Shown piece after piece: positions 4,805-5,388 of a DNA stretch of 5,388 nt. The stretch comes from Alphaproteobacteria bacterium (GTDB lineage: Bacteria; Pseudomonadota; Alphaproteobacteria; JANQSM01), in contig JANQSM010000208.1 of NCBI GenBank assembly GCA_028284025.1, positions 1 to 5,388 on the forward strand, read 5' to 3'. The translations under genes were made by a program, and so were the position numbers. Every line of letters starts with the position of its first letter. Positions within the stretch are counted from its first letter, which is position 1. The notes under the pieces were generated by a model that did not search any database, was not told the origin of the DNA, and saw only the letters and a program-made list of their open reading frames with translations.

Positions 4805-5388
4805 TTAAAGTATCACTTTTCCAAAAAGACGCAAGAAATTTTCTGTCGTATGTTTTTCAATATCAGCATAAGTCGTTTGTTTTAACTCGGACAATACATG
4901 GGCTGTGTGCACTACATAAGACGGTTCACAAGGCTTCCCGCGGACTGGCTGTGGTGCCAGATAGGGGGCATCCGTTTCCACCAGCATCTGGGATAAAGGA
5001 ACATTTTTGGCGATATCCCGCAGTTCATCTGATTTCTTGAATGTCACGATACCAGAAAATGAAATATACCCTCCAAGATCCAGGCCAGTTTTGGCAAGCT
5101 TTTCTCCGGAAGAAAAACAATGCAGAATAAAAGGAAACACGCCATTTTTGGTCTCTGAAACCAACATATCAATCATATCATTATCTGCATCACGTGCGTG
5201 AATCATCAAGGGTAGCTGACCCTGGCGGGAAGCTTCAATATGGTTTTCAAACTGCTTTTTTTGCACCTGGGGACTGGGCAAATCGTCATAATGATAGTCC
5301 AGGCCACATTCTCCGATTCCAACAACTTTGGGATGTTCAGCATACATTAATAGTTGCTCTGGCGTTGCTAAGCCCTCATCCTCAGAAT
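4805..5388 (-). CDS. TatD-family metal-dependent hydrolase (N-terminus beyond window)
   Basis: TatD-family proteins are cytosolic TIM-barrel metalloenzymes with DNase (3'-5' exonuclease) activity in characterised members. This one looks closer to the YcfH type often found near metG and holB. The frame is open to the right edge without a stop, so the ATG at 5347 is internal and 12 further residues are visible before it. Roughly 65-70 N-terminal residues, including the HxH metal motif, lie outside the window. Counting from that internal Met, visible metal-site residues are E13 (GECGLDY), H50 (MIHARDA), H76 (LHCFSSG) and D126 (VETDAPYL), followed by the typical RGKPCEPSYV (136-145) and ENFLRLFG (169-176). 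Nothing suggests damage. The gene reads toward the two MBL genes and is probably the upstream member of their operon. Confidence 0.95.
   Translation of the reverse strand, partial: SEDEGLATPEQLLMYAEHPKVVGIGECGLDYHYDDLPSPQVQKKQFENHIEASRQGQLPLMIHARDADNDMIDMLVSETKNGVFPFILHCFSSGEKLAKTGLDLGGYISFSGIVTFKKSDELRDIAKNVPLSQMLVETDAPYLAPQPVRGKPCEPSYVVHTAHVLSELKQTTYADIEKHTTENFLRLFGKVIL

Noticed and set aside
4805..5347. Treating the TatD-family gene as complete at 180 residues, starting at the ATG at 5347
   Set aside because: The frame stays open to the window edge, and the family's N-terminal strand and HxH motif would be missing. It is a window truncation, not a short protein.

Overview
This is a moderately AT-rich bacterial chromosomal window. 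It most resembles a low-GC alphaproteobacterium. The main clue is an MBL-fold protein of the alphaproteobacterial PhnP-like type (GCGxSGGVP at the start, then WGxCDPxNPKNxRRRCS), placed downstream of a TatD-family gene. The assignment is an inference from protein style and gene order, not a database result. I see no phage, transposon, CRISPR array, rRNA or tRNA.

Layout from left to right. (1) The C-terminal 60 codons of an unrecognised plus-strand gene run into the window and stop 4 bp from the end of mazG. (2) mazG lies on the minus strand and encodes a full-length two-domain nucleoside triphosphate pyrophosphohydrolase. (3) About 450 bp without a convincing gene separates the divergent mazG and pirin genes. 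It is rich in short repeats: a family of 11-mers related to TGCCCCAKAAT, a 15-bp and a 10-bp tandem repeat, an inverted repeat, a perfect 12-bp palindrome and a small hairpin just before the pirin ribosome binding site. (4) A plus-strand pirin-family gene (YhhW-like) has all four metal ligands. (5) A minus-strand gene for a 265-aa protein I do not recognise converges on pirin with a 3-bp gap. (6) A 97-bp spacer holds a hairpin and a REP-like palindrome. (7) Two adjacent minus-strand PhnP-like metallo-beta-lactamase-fold hydrolases appear to be diverged tandem duplicates. (8) A minus-strand TatD-family metal-dependent hydrolase is cut by the right edge and lacks its N-terminus.

The minus-strand genes from the right edge read tatD-family, MBL copy 1, MBL copy 2, unknown protein. 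The gaps are 40, 23 and 97 bp, so the first three probably form one operon. The unknown gene may be a distal member behind the hairpins, or may have its own promoter. The protein-coding content is mainly housekeeping or repair-type hydrolases (NTP clean-up, TatD nuclease, MBL hydrolases). The least explained parts are the repeat-rich spacer, the unknown 265-aa protein and the divergence between the two MBL paralogs. I found nothing that clearly amounts to a new defence or mobile system.
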